30,303 bases of DNA from JAEUOS01 sp964470865 (GCA_964470865.1 CAYYFR010000056.1:1-30303), one strand, 5' to 3'. Counted from the stretch's first letter, positions 14,142 through 22,114 are shown. Notes: generated by a model not told the origin, from the letters alone. Numbers and translations: made by a program.

Positions 14142-16316
14142 ATGCCCAAGCGGCACCTTTTCGTCACCACCGCCCTGCCGTATGCCAATGGCTCGTTCCA
14201 CATTGGCCATATCATGGAATACATTCAGGCCGATATCTGGGTGCGTTTTCAGCGCATGCAAGGTCATGTGGTGCATTTCGTGTGTGCCGACGACGCCCAC
14301 GGCGCACCGATCATGCTCAAGGCAGAGGCCGAGGGCATAAGCCCCACGGAGTTGGTGCAGCGCATCGCGGCTGAGCGGCCGCGCTACCTCGATGGCTTTC
14401 ACATCGAGTTCGATCATTGGCATTCGACCGATTCGCCGGAAAACGAGCAGTTGTCCCAGGACATCTATCGGCGCCTGCGCGATAAGGCACAGCTGACATA
14501 CAGCAAATCGATCGAACAGTTTTTCGATCCGCTCAAAAACATGTTCCTGGCCGATCGCTACATCATGGGCGAATGTCCGAAATGCGGCGCCAAGGACCAG
14601 TACGGCGATGCCTGTGAAGTGTGTGGTGCGGTGTATGCCCCGACCGAACTGATCGATCCGTACTCGGCGCTCTCTGGTGCGAAACCGGTACTCAAATCGT
14701 CGGAACACTTTTTTTTCAAGCTGTCGGATCCACGCTGCACGGCTTTTCTCGAACAGTGGGTCAACCTTCCGGGTCGCCTGCAGCCCCAGGTCGCCAACAA
14801 GGCGCGTGAATGGCTCGAGGGCGAGGGGGAGCGTGCGCTTGGCGACTGGGACATTTCGCGTGATGCACCGTACTTCGGCATCGAGATTCCCGATGCGCCG
14901 GGCAAGTACTTTTACGTCTGGCTAGATGCGCCGATCGGCTACCTCGCCAGCCTGAAAAACTATTTCGATACGGGCAAGGCGCTCGCGCGCGGCGAGACGC
15001 GCAGCTTCCAGGAGTTCCTGGATGCAGAGGACACGCTGCAGATCCATTTCATCGGCAAGGACATCATCTACTTCCACACCCTGTTCTGGCCGGCCATGCT
15101 GCATTTCGCGGGCCAGCCGTACAAGGTGCCTGACAACGTCTATGTGCACGGGTTCATCACTGTTTCAGGCGAGAAGATGAGCAAGTCGCGCGGCACCGGG
15201 ATTTCTCCGCTGCGCTACCTTGACATCGGCATGAACCCCGAGTGGCTGCGCTACTACATCGCCGCCAAACTGAATGCCAACGTCGAAGACGTGGATTTCA
15301 ATCCCGACGATTTTCTGGCACGAGTCAACAGTGACCTGATCGGCAAATACGTCAACATCGCGAGTCGCGCCGCGGGATTCCTGAGCAAGCGTTTTGCGGG
15401 CCGCTTGGCGAGTGAATGGGATGTTGAAGGTCGCCAACTGGTCGATCACCTGCGCGGCTTGGCGCCCCAGATCGCAGCCGAATTTCAGGAGCGCGAATTC
15501 GGTCGCGTGATTCGCACAATCATGGGTCTGGCGGACCAGGTGAATCAGTATGCCGATCGTGTCAAGCCCTGGGAGCTTGCCAAGGATCCGGGGCGCAGCA
15601 CAGAGTTGCAGGTGGCCTGTTCGGTGTTGATCAATTGCTTCGCCTTGCTCAGCCGTTACCTGGCGCCGGTGCTGCCCGACGTGGCGCGCAAAACCGAAGA
15701 ACTTACCGGGCTTTCACTGGCCGGCTGGGAAAACAGTGCCAACGTGACGTCGATCAAGCCTTACGTACACCTGATGGCGCGCGTCGAATCGAAACAGCTG
15801 GATGCCTTGTTCGAGTTGCCTGCCGCGGCGGTCGCGGCGGTCCAACCGCGGTCGCCGGTGGCGTCTGCGGCCGCCAGGGCGACCGCGACCAGCAGCGGCG
15901 CGGTGGCACCCGTGGCGCCGAGTTCGCCCCCGGATGCACCCGGCAGCACAACCGAAGACAAAGCCGCCCCGGCAGGCGCGACCATCGGCATCGAGGACTT
16001 CGCGAAGGTGGACTTGCGCGTTGCCAGGATCGTCAACGCGGAACACGTCGACGGCGCGGTCAAGCTCATCAAGCTGACACTCGATATCGGCGAAGCCCGG
16101 CCGCGCACCGTTTTCGCCGGCATCAAGTCAGCCTATGATCCGGCGACGCTGATCGGAAAGTACACCGTGATGGTCGCGAATCTGGCGCCCCGCAAGATGA
16201 AATTCGGGATATCCGAAGGCATGGTACTGGCGGCGAGCGCAGCCGGTGCGCAGTCGCCCGGACTGTATCTGCTGGAGCCGCATCCCGGTGCCCTGCCCGG
16301 CATGCGCGTGAAGTGA
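14142..16316 (+). CDS. metG: methionyl-tRNA synthetase with C-terminal tRNA-binding domain
   Basis: Predicted 724-aa class I aminoacyl-tRNA synthetase that charges tRNA-Met. HIGH is at 20-23 and KMSKS at 345-349. The zinc knuckle is C145-x2-C148 ... C158-x2-C161, as in the E. coli type of MetRS. The anticodon-binding helical domain follows to about 560. A low-complexity Ala/Pro/Ser/Thr linker (about 565-613) then leads to an OB-fold Trbp111-like domain (about 616-724, IEDFAKVDLRVARIV ... PRKMKFGISEGMVLAAS) that aids dimerisation and tRNA binding. The linker is unusually Ala-rich and contains a tandem 9-bp repeat (15825-15842). The ribosome binding site is weak (CAGG 11 bp upstream). Confidence 0.97.
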   Translation: MPKRHLFVTTALPYANGSFHIGHIMEYIQADIWVRFQRMQGHVVHFVCADDAHGAPIMLKAEAEGISPTELVQRIAAERPRYLDGFHIEFDHWHSTDSPENEQLSQDIYRRLRDKAQLTYSKSIEQFFDPLKNMFLADRYIMGECPKCGAKDQYGDACEVCGAVYAPTELIDPYSALSGAKPVLKSSEHFFFKLSDPRCTAFLEQWVNLPGRLQPQVANKAREWLEGEGERALGDWDISRDAPYFGIEIPDAPGKYFYVWLDAPIGYLASLKNYFDTGKALARGETRSFQEFLDAEDTLQIHFIGKDIIYFHTLFWPAMLHFAGQPYKVPDNVYVHGFITVSGEKMSKSRGTGISPLRYLDIGMNPEWLRYYIAAKLNANVEDVDFNPDDFLARVNSDLIGKYVNIASRAAGFLSKRFAGRLASEWDVEGRQLVDHLRGLAPQIAAEFQEREFGRVIRTIMGLADQVNQYADRVKPWELAKDPGRSTELQVACSVLINCFALLSRYLAPVLPDVARKTEELTGLSLAGWENSANVTSIKPYVHLMARVESKQLDALFELPAAAVAAVQPRSPVASAAARATATSSGAVAPVAPSSPPDAPGSTTEDKAAPAGATIGIEDFAKVDLRVARIVNAEHVDGAVKLIKLTLDIGEARPRTVFAGIKSAYDPATLIGKYTVMVANLAPRKMKFGISEGMVLAASAAGAQSPGLYLLEPHPGALPGMRVK

Positions 16317-16360
16317 TGTGCGCGGCGTCGCTCACCTAAATGGCGACGATGCCACATCAC
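16313..16360 (+). terminator. long imperfect hairpin overlapping the metG stop
   Basis: GTGATGTG (16313-16320) pairs perfectly with CACATCAC (16353-16360). Inside, GTCGC (16327-16331) pairs with GCGAC (16343-16347) around an 11-nt loop, with a few more pairs between. The outer left arm includes the metG TGA (16314-16316). No U-tract follows, so it is not a standard intrinsic terminator; it may protect the 3' end or aid Rho-dependent ending. This is a structural reading, not a proven terminator. Confidence 0.4.
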
Positions 16361-16493
16361 CCATGCGCGATCAGACCGTGCCGGCCGTCGCGGCGACGAC
16401 GCTTTATCGCACGTCTGCAGCATTGCGCTCCGGCGCTTGAAAACATGCGCGTCATCCGCTTCTCCCGCGCAACCGTTTTCAAGGAAGATCGTC

Positions 16494-18203
16494 ATGGCCT
16501 TTCACCTGCACCCTTTCAAGCCTTACCTCCTCAAGAGCCTGCGCAACTACGACGCCGGCCAGTTCGGCAATGACCTGATCGCCGGCATCACCGTCGGTGT
16601 GCTCGCCCTGCCGCTGGCGATGGCTTTTGCGATCGCTTCGGGCCTGGCACCCGAAGCCGGCATTTTCACGGCGATCATTGGCGGCTTCATTATCTCCAGC
16701 CTGGGTGGCTCACGCGTGCAGATCGGCGGGCCGGCGGGTGCATTCATCGTCATTGTGTACGGCATTGTGGTCAATCATGGCCTGGCCAACCTGCTGATTT
16801 CCACCATCATGGCAGGCGTGCTGCTGTTCATCATGGGGCTGACGCGCCTGGGATCGCTGATCCGCTTCATTCCGGTATCCATCATCATCGGTTTCACCAA
16901 CGGCATCGCGGTTCTGATCGCACTGTCGCAACTCAAGGATTTCCTCGGACTCAGGATTGACGGCAGGATTCCGGCGGAATTCTTCGCCCTGCTGCAAACC
17001 CTGTACGCGCACCTGCACACTATCGACCTGACAACCTTAAGCCTTGGTGCATCCGCGCTGGCCGTGATCATCCTGTGGCCGCTGGTGGTGCAGCGCCTGC
17101 CGGGTCGCCTGCGCGGCCTGACGCGCCTGCCGGGCACCATCGTCGCACTGACCCTGGCGACGCTCGCGACGCTCATATGGCAATTGCCGGTCGAGACCAT
17201 CGGTTCGAAGTTCGGCGGAATCCCGCAGGCTTTGCCAGCCTTCACCCTGCCCGATTTCGACTGGGCAACGGTACGCACCCTGGCAACTCCGACCATCACC
17301 ATCGCCCTGCTCTGCGCGATCGAATCGCTGCTGTGCGCGCGTGTCGCGGACGGCATGATCGACGACCGGCATGACCCCAATCAGGAGCTGATGGCACAGG
17401 GCCTGGCCAACTTCATCGGCCCCTTCTTCGGCTGCATGCCGGCCACCGGAACCATCGCCCGTACCAGCACCAACGTGCGTTCCGGCGCGTGTTCGCCGGT
17501 GGCGGGCATTGTCCACGCGCTGGTGTTGCTGGCAATCGTACTGGTGGCGGCCCCGCTGGCGCGCCATGTGCCGCTGGTGGCATTGGCGGCGATTCTGCTT
17601 TATGTGGCCTACAACATGGGCGAATGGAGCGAGTTTCCGCGCTTGCGGCAATATTCGCTGCCGTATCGCATTACCATGGTGTCAACGTTCCTGCTGACCG
17701 TGGTTCTCGATCTCACAGTGGCAGTGGAAGTGGGATTGGTGCTGGCGTGCGTGTTCTTCATCTACCGTGTATCGAGCCTGACCAGCATCGAAGCGGTGAA
17801 GCCGGAAACACTGCCGACCGGCAGCACGATGCCGTCTGGCGTGGCGGCCTACCGTTTGTTCGGCTCGCTGTTCTTCGGGTCGGTCGGCAAACTTGAGGCA
17901 TTGCTCGAGGTCGATGCCGGCGCGGCGCAGCCGGGCGTGCTGGTACTCGATCTGCACCATGTGATCAATGTCGATACCACCGGTCTCGAAAGCCTGGAAA
18001 CACTGCACAGGAATCTGGCGCGACGTGGTGCGACCCTTATTTTGTGCGACGTGAACCAGCAGCCGGCTTCGCTGATCGCGCGCGCCGGTTTCATCAACAC
18101 ACTGGGGTCGGCCAACCTGCTGCCGGATCTGCCGGCGGCCATCGAGCGTGCCGGTTTTCTGCTCGCATCGACACGTGGGGCGAGGTCGTCGGCACAAGGC
18201 TGA
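16494..18203 (+). CDS. SulP family anion transporter with STAS domain
   Basis: Predicted 569-aa inner-membrane protein of the SLC26/SulP family (sulfate, bicarbonate or dicarboxylate uptake). Features are NDLIAGITVGVLALPLAMAFAIASG in the first membrane helices, GGSRVQIGGPAGAFIVIVYGIV (substrate-site half-helix region), FIPVSIIIGFTNGIAVLIALSQ and the signature DPNQELMAQGLANFIGPFFG with MPATGTIARTSTNVRSG. A cytoplasmic STAS domain follows at about 450-560 (LVLDLHHVINVDTTGLESLE). The ATG at 16494 is supported by AAGGA eight bases before it; the frame is open for 19 more codons but these look unrelated. No carbonic anhydrase or sulfate gene is adjacent, so the substrate is open. Confidence 0.92.
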   Translation: MAFHLHPFKPYLLKSLRNYDAGQFGNDLIAGITVGVLALPLAMAFAIASGLAPEAGIFTAIIGGFIISSLGGSRVQIGGPAGAFIVIVYGIVVNHGLANLLISTIMAGVLLFIMGLTRLGSLIRFIPVSIIIGFTNGIAVLIALSQLKDFLGLRIDGRIPAEFFALLQTLYAHLHTIDLTTLSLGASALAVIILWPLVVQRLPGRLRGLTRLPGTIVALTLATLATLIWQLPVETIGSKFGGIPQALPAFTLPDFDWATVRTLATPTITIALLCAIESLLCARVADGMIDDRHDPNQELMAQGLANFIGPFFGCMPATGTIARTSTNVRSGACSPVAGIVHALVLLAIVLVAAPLARHVPLVALAAILLYVAYNMGEWSEFPRLRQYSLPYRITMVSTFLLTVVLDLTVAVEVGLVLACVFFIYRVSSLTSIEAVKPETLPTGSTMPSGVAAYRLFGSLFFGSVGKLEALLEVDAGAAQPGVLVLDLHHVINVDTTGLESLETLHRNLARRGATLILCDVNQQPASLIARAGFINTLGSANLLPDLPAAIERAGFLLASTRGARSSAQG

Positions 18204-18252
18204 TCCGGCACGCGCATGTAGAACAGCATGCTGGCGTCGATGCACCGCGCTT

Positions 18253-18717
18253 TCAGGCAAACAGCGTGTGCATTTCCCGCAAATAGGCCTGCGCGTCCGG
18301 AGCACCTTCTGCCGGCGCCCATGCAGCTATCTCGGTGGCGCCTAGCGGCATATACGGGCCGGCCTTTGCCTCGAAGAACACCGATCCCGACTCGAGCGCC
18401 ACCAGTGTGTGGAACGTGCCGTGAGGAATATCGAACCCAAGCGCGGCTCCATCGCAGGCAATCACGTCGCGCGAAGCCACTGCACCGAGGGTGTCGAACA
18501 GCACCAGGCCGAAGCTGCCCCGCAGGGCGATGATTGTTTCGCTCTTCTCAGCGTCCATATGGCGGTGCGGTCGCACATACGAATCGGGCTCCATCGCGTT
18601 GAGCATGCGATTCGCGCGCGCGGCGCCACTGCCGTGGAAGTTGTGATTCTTGCGGCGCCGCGGGACTTGTGCCGCTTCAAGTGCCAGTGCCGCCAGCAGT
18701 GTCCGGGTGATAAGCAT
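18253..18717 (-). CDS. WbuC-like cupin fold metalloprotein
   Basis: Predicted 154-aa protein. RRKNHNFHGS near residues 21-31 and NAMEPDSYVRPHRHMDAEKSETIIALRGSFGLVLFD match the WbuC cupin pattern, with His-x-His metal ligands in RPHRH followed by a Glu in the usual ligand position. A second cupin block IPHGTFHTLVALESGSVFFEAKAGPY follows. WbuC proteins occur in O-antigen clusters and as stand-alone genes; the reaction is not established. No polysaccharide genes are nearby. CAGGA eight bases before the ATG supports this start. It converges with sulP (49 bp apart) and diverges from the kinase remnant. Confidence 0.82.
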   Translation of the reverse strand: MLITRTLLAALALEAAQVPRRRKNHNFHGSGAARANRMLNAMEPDSYVRPHRHMDAEKSETIIALRGSFGLVLFDTLGAVASRDVIACDGAALGFDIPHGTFHTLVALESGSVFFEAKAGPYMPLGATEIAAWAPAEGAPDAQAYLREMHTLFA

Positions 18718-18750
18718 GAGGTATCCTGAGCAATGTGGATACGCTGATTA

Positions 18751-18993
18751 TTGCAGCCAACTGTTGCGTATCGCATCCGCGACAACGGAATCGGACTCGA
18801 CATGCGCTATGCGGATCGACTGTTTGGCATGTTCCAGCGCATGCACTCGGCTGCCAGTTTCTCCGGCACCGGTGTTGGTCCAATCGTCAAGCGCCTGGTC
18901 GAGCGACACGGCGGCGCCGTCGAAGCGCACTCGGTAGCCGGCCAGGGGACCACATTCCGCTTCAACCTTGGCCCCGAGGCTGACCGCCTGTGA
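18751..18993 (+). pseudogene. C-terminal remnant of a histidine kinase (HATPase domain)
   Basis: About 75 codons encode only the end of a GHKL ATPase domain: G1 box RIRDNGIGLDM, F-box region YADRLFGMFQRMHS, G2 box GTGVG, then VKRLVERHGGAVEAHSVAGQGTTFRFNL. This pattern (MxYADxLFGxFQRxHS) is typical of hybrid or phytochrome-type sensor kinases. The N-box, the His phosphorylation domain and all sensor parts are missing, and an in-frame TGA lies at 18745-18747 just upstream. One residue is also missing after G2 (GP-IVKR where GLAIVKR is usual). There is no ATG before the domain, only TTG. It cannot be a working kinase. Its stop overlaps the next gene's GTG as GTGA, so it may still be transcribed. 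Confidence 0.8.
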
Positions 18994-19898
18994 ATTCGCT
19001 GCGCGCGCGCGCGTACCCCTGGAATCGTCTGGCAGCGTTGCTTGGCATACTGCTCGCAAGCAGTACGGCATTGGCCGCGGTGACCGTGAACGACGACACT
19101 GGCAAACCGGTCACGCTGGCAAACCCGGCCAGACGCATCGTCAGCCTTTCACCAGGTGCGACTGAGTTGCTGTTCGCCGCCGGCGGCGGTGCGCACGTGG
19201 TCGGCACGGTCGAGTTCAGCGACTATCCGCCAGCGGCCGCCGCTTTGCCACGCGTCGGCAACAGCGCCACCCTCAACATTGAAGCCATCGCCGCCCTTGT
19301 ACCTGACCTGATCATCGCCTGGCCGCACGGTGCTGCACAGCGTCAGATGGCGCAATTGCTGCGCCTCAAGGTTCCGCTGTTTGTCAGCGACCCGCGCTCC
19401 CTGGCGGATGTCGCAAGCGGGCTGGAGAGTTTCGGGCGCCTGACAGACAGCTTAAGCGTCGCAACGGCGGCCGCGCAACAGTATCGGCTAGGCATCGAAA
19501 CACTGCGCCAGGCCAACATCGGCGCGGCGCCGGTACGGGTTTTCCTGCAAATCTGGAACGCGCCGGTGATGACCGTCAATGATCGCCACCTGATCGCCGA
19601 TGCCTTGCGCTTGTGCGGTGGACGCAACGTCTTCGGTAATGCGCATGTCCTGGTTCCGACGGTAGGTTACGAGGCAGTGGTTGCGGCCAATCCGGAGACC
19701 ATTGTTGCAATCGCAGAGCCAGCAACGGCGCGTGTCTGGCTCACAGCATGGGAACGCTGGCCGGGTCTGGATGCGGTACGCTACGGTGCCCGGTTCGCTA
19801 TCTCCGGGCAAACCATTTCGACACCGACCCCGCGCTTGCTGCTGGGCGCAAGCGCCTTGTGCGATCGGCTCGACCAAACCCGGCGCCGGCGGTCCTGA
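18990..19898 (+). CDS. btuF: BtuF-like cobalamin/metal-chelate substrate-binding protein
   Basis: Predicted 302-aa periplasmic binding protein. The signal peptide runs to about residue 29 (LLGILLASSTALA-AVTV). The class III binding-protein fold shows VTLANPARRIVSLSPGATELLFAAGGGAHVVGTVEFSDYPPAA, LNIEAIAALVPDLIIAW and GGRNVFGN, all typical of BtuF/FepB-type proteins, with similarity best to cobalamin-binding ones. It would deliver a corrinoid to a BtuCD transporter, but no btuC, btuD or TonB receptor is adjacent. The start is GTG at 18990, overlapping the preceding frame's stop (GTGA), with GAGG 10 bp upstream. No cobalamin riboswitch is seen upstream. The ligand assignment is moderate. Confidence 0.78.
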   Translation: MNSLRARAYPWNRLAALLGILLASSTALAAVTVNDDTGKPVTLANPARRIVSLSPGATELLFAAGGGAHVVGTVEFSDYPPAAAALPRVGNSATLNIEAIAALVPDLIIAWPHGAAQRQMAQLLRLKVPLFVSDPRSLADVASGLESFGRLTDSLSVATAAAQQYRLGIETLRQANIGAAPVRVFLQIWNAPVMTVNDRHLIADALRLCGGRNVFGNAHVLVPTVGYEAVVAANPETIVAIAEPATARVWLTAWERWPGLDAVRYGARFAISGQTISTPTPRLLLGASALCDRLDQTRRRRS

Positions 19899-19954
19899 CG
19901 GCGACATTACGTTCGGGAATTGCCGATTTCACCTTCACAGTACGTCATATTGCC

Positions 19955-19988
19955 TTGACTTGACATGATTTTTCGAACACCATTTAAC
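19955..19988 (+). promoter_or_regulatory. candidate promoter for the TIGR02449-zapA unit
   Basis: A perfect -35 TTGACA (19960-19965), overlapping a second TTGACT (19955-19960), is followed after 17 bp by TTTAAC (19983-19988, four of six matches). The ATG of the next gene is at 19991, so transcription would start at or just inside the gene. Either the real -10 is slightly upstream, or the message has almost no leader. Confidence 0.4.
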
Positions 19989-19990
19989 TT

Positions 19991-20194
19991 ATGACCGAGT
20001 TAGAAAACCTGGAGCAAAAGGTCGCGCAGTTGGTGACCTTGCACAAGCAAATCAAGGAGGAAAACCGCGATCTGCGCGCGCAGGCAGCCGTGCTGGAGGC
20101 CGAGAACAAGCGGCTCGATGGAAAATTGTCTTCCGCGCGTGAACGTGTGGACGCGTTGCTGGCGCAAATGCCCGATACGCCCGAAGAGACCTGA
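19991..20194 (+). CDS. small coiled-coil protein, TIGR02449 / ZapB-like
   Basis: Predicted 67-aa protein that is one continuous heptad-patterned helix (ELENLEQKVAQLVTLHKQIK, then LRAQAAVLEAENKRLDGKLS), with a short acidic end (PDTPEET). Its size, coiled-coil character and place directly before zapA match the TIGR02449 family, which resembles ZapB, a Z-ring associated protein. It probably works with ZapA at the division septum; that is inference from position and fold. No Shine-Dalgarno precedes the ATG. The stop is 2 bp before the zapA ATG. Confidence 0.85.
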   Translation: MTELENLEQKVAQLVTLHKQIKEENRDLRAQAAVLEAENKRLDGKLSSARERVDALLAQMPDTPEET

Positions 20195-20196
20195 AC

Positions 20197-20517
20197 ATGG
20201 CCACTGCGAAATCTTCAGTCAAAAACCTGGATGTCACCATTCTCGACCGGCAGTATCGGGTCGCCTGTCCCGACGACGAGCGCGAAAGCCTGATGGCGTC
20301 GGTCGCTTTTCTCGACCAGAAAATGCGCGAAATCAAAGGTGCAGGCAAGATTGCAGGTGCGGACCGCATCGCTGTGATGGCCGCGCTCAACATCGCGCAT
20401 GAGTTGCTTTCGTCGCGCACCGGAGCCGGGTTTGACTTGGCCGAGTACAAGCGTAGAATGAGTTCAATCAATTCGTTGGTTGACGACGCGCTGGCAACCC
20501 AGGAAAAGTTGTTTTAG
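20197..20517 (+). CDS. zapA: cell division protein ZapA
   Basis: Predicted 106-aa cytoplasmic protein that bundles FtsZ filaments at mid-cell. The N-terminal globular part VKNLDVTILDRQYRVACPDDERESLMASVAFLD matches the ZapA pattern (V.ILG..Y...C...E...L..A...LD). A middle helix containing DRIAVMAALNIAHELL and a C-terminal helix (IN-SLVDDALATQE) then form the tetramer coiled coil. It begins 2 bp after the upstream gene's stop, with a weak GAAGAGA site inside that gene. 6S RNA follows, the classic zapA-ssrS order. Confidence 0.93.
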   Translation: MATAKSSVKNLDVTILDRQYRVACPDDERESLMASVAFLDQKMREIKGAGKIAGADRIAVMAALNIAHELLSSRTGAGFDLAEYKRRMSSINSLVDDALATQEKLF

Positions 20518-20548
20518 CGACTTGGCAGCGTCGCAAGATTTCGGAGTG

Positions 20549-20580
20549 GTTTTAAGCCAGGCAAGGGCTTGCCTTAAAAC
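20549..20580. repeat. two-part inverted repeat between zapA and 6S RNA
   Basis: GTTTTAA (20549-20555) pairs with TTAAAAC (20574-20580), and inside it GGCAA (20560-20564) pairs with TTGCC (20569-20573) around GGGC. Four unpaired bases (GCCA) bulge on the left. It could end zapA transcription, although no U-tract follows, or be part of the ssrS promoter, since it touches the expected 5' end of 6S RNA. Confidence 0.55.
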
Positions 20581-20581
20581 G

Positions 20582-20795
20582 AATTCCCTGCGGTGTTGGT
20601 CAAGGTCTTAAATTCCTTGAACCAATAAGCTTAAAAGCAAGGTTGCTGAAGAATCGATTGCTGTTGTGTGTCTCGTCCGGTCTCATAGCGCAAGCTCCCT
20701 GATGGCCAGTTCAAGACCCTGATGTGATCTTCGTGAGGCAGCCAACCTGGACCCTAGGTTCAGGATGAGGGCCTGGCCGCATTGCGGGGAACCCT
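20582..20795 (+). ncRNA. ssrS: 6S RNA
   Basis: 6S RNA mimics an open promoter and binds sigma70-RNA polymerase in stationary phase. The 5' part ATTCCCTGCGGTGTTGG parallels E. coli ATTTCTCTGAGATGTTCG. The 3' part, with ACCTGGACCCTAGGTTCAGG followed by GGGCCTGGCCGCATTGCGG, parallels the E. coli segment with the CCTTGAACC hairpin and the closing GCGGCATCTCGG. TTCCCTGCGGTG (20584-20595) pairs over all 12 positions (with G-U) with CATTGCGGGGAA (20780-20791), forming the closing stem. A second inner hairpin (TTGGTCAAGG with CCTTGAACCAA) lies near the 5' side, and the middle is A/T-richer, as expected for the central bubble. Position just after zapA is the usual one. At about 210 nt it is slightly longer than E. 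coli 6S. The exact ends are estimates. Confidence 0.82.
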
Positions 20796-20887
20796 TTGAC
20801 CCGATGCACATACCCGCGACCTGCTGCTGGCCGGTGCGTGCATATGAAGACGGCGACGCCGGAATTGCCGGCCGCATGCCGGAACGG

Positions 20888-20917
20888 AAAAGCGGCGCGT
20901 GGCGCCGCTTTTTTTTG
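20888..20917 (+). terminator. rho-independent terminator after 6S RNA
   Basis: An 8-bp GC stem (AGCGGCGC 20891-20898 with GCGCCGCT 20902-20909) with a GTG loop is followed by eight T (20909-20916). AAAA precedes the stem, so it may also work weakly in the other direction. It lies about 90 nt past the 6S RNA 3' end, which implies a longer precursor that is trimmed, and ends 21 bp before the EVE gene. The DNA between 20796 and 20887 holds no credible gene. Confidence 0.9.
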
Positions 20918-20937
20918 ATCTCTGAAATGCTTTCAAG

Positions 20938-21411
20938 ATGCGCCGCTGGTTGATGAAATCCGAGCCCGACGAGGTCTCGATAGATGACCTCGCAGCAGCG
21001 CCCCGCCGCGATCTGCCCTGGTTCGGCGTGCGCAACTACCAGGCGCGCAACTACATGCGCGACGACATGCAACCGGGTGATCTGGCCTTGTTCTACCACT
21101 CCTCGTGCCTGCGGCCGGGCATAGCGGGCATTTGCAAAGTAACGAAAACGGCATTCCCTGACGCCACGCAGTTCGATCCCGCCAGCCCGTATTTCGATCC
21201 GAAATCCGCGCCCGGGAACCCGCGTTGGCAAAACGTCGCCGTACGCTTTGTGCGCAAGACCCGGTTGCTTGGACTGGACGAATTGCGCGCCGACCTCAAT
21301 CTCGCGGGGATGACGATCCTCAAGCGCGGCAACCGGCTGTCGATCACGCCGGTCACCGCGCAAGAGTGGGCACATATCGAGGTTTTGCTGGCACAACCGG
21401 CGCCGGCGTGA
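20938..21411 (+). CDS. EVE domain-containing protein
   Basis: Predicted 157-aa single-domain protein. It opens with RRWLMKSEPDEVSIDDL and continues WFGVRNYQARNYMRDDMQPGDLALFYHSSC, GIAGICKVTKTAFPDATQFD, YFDPKS and WQNVAVRFV. This is the whole EVE (PUA-like, ThyN1-type) fold with its family-typical lead-in WL.KSEP. EVE domains bind modified bases in DNA or RNA; the ligand in bacteria is generally unproven. No restriction or DNA modification gene is near. The start at 20938 (MRRWLMKSEP) fits the family. The stop overlaps the next gene's GTG (GTGA), so the two are probably translationally coupled. Confidence 0.9.
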   Translation: MRRWLMKSEPDEVSIDDLAAAPRRDLPWFGVRNYQARNYMRDDMQPGDLALFYHSSCLRPGIAGICKVTKTAFPDATQFDPASPYFDPKSAPGNPRWQNVAVRFVRKTRLLGLDELRADLNLAGMTILKRGNRLSITPVTAQEWAHIEVLLAQPAPA

Positions 21412-22114
21412 CCTGGATCGCCGGCTACGCCTTGACTGGCGCCTTGATCGGGTTTCTTGCCGGCATGCTGGGCATTGGTGGCGGCATGATGTTGGTGCCG
21501 ATACTGGCGGCGATGTTCACAGCCCAGGGCCTGATTCCCGAACACAACGTTCACCTCGCGCTTGGCACGTGCATGGCGTCGATCATGTTCACTGCCGCAG
21601 CCGGGGTGCGCGAGCATCAGAGGCATGGCGTGGTCGATTGGGGTGTGGCGCGACGCATGGTACCCGGCATGGTCGTGGGAACGTTGGCCTCGACAGCTGC
21701 CGCCGGCTTCCTGCCGCAGCGTGCCCTGGCACTGGCCTTCGCGGTGATTGTCTTTGCCGGGGCCACCCAGATACTGCTCGGACGCAAGCCGCCAGCTTCC
21801 CGCAGCTTGCCCGCTACCGGCCCGCTATTTGCCGTAGGTGTGATTATCGGCGTCATTTCAGGCTTGGTGTCGGCGGGCGGGGCATTCCTCAGCATGCCAT
21901 TCATGATGTTCTGCGGAATACCAGTACGCACGGCAATCGCCACAGCGGCAGCCATCAGCATACCCATAGGTCTGGTTGGCACTCTGGGCTACATCGGCAG
22001 CGGCTGGAACGTCCCCGGTCTGCCGTCCGGGAGCCTGGGCTTTGTGTACCTGCCTGCACTGGTTGCCCTGGTTGCCGCCAGCACACTGACCGCCCCGTTC
22101 GGCGCCCGCGCGGC
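21408..22114 (+). CDS. TauE/SafE (TSUP) family membrane permease, 3' end lost in gap
   Basis: About 235 codons are visible of a membrane permease that usually has about 260-270. It begins MTWIAGYALTGALIGFLAGMLGIGGGMMLVPIL, the defining first repeat motif of TSUP proteins (G..G.GGG...VP.L). The second repeat has ISGLVSAGGAFLSMPFMMF and RTAIATAAAISIPIGLVGTLGY. Family members move sulfite, sulfoacetate or other anionic sulfur compounds, often outward. The start is GTG at 21408, overlapping the EVE stop. The sequence runs into the N tract, so its last helix and stop are not seen. Confidence 0.88.

Noticed and set aside
15825..15842. Tandem 9-bp repeat in the metG linker
   Set aside because: Two copies only, in an Ala/Val-rich linker; likely simple slippage or codon bias, not a functional repeat.
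20765..20953. Open frame of 62 codons over the 6S RNA end and the terminator
   Set aside because: It reads through the terminator hairpin and the 3' stem of 6S RNA, and has no ribosome binding site or family.
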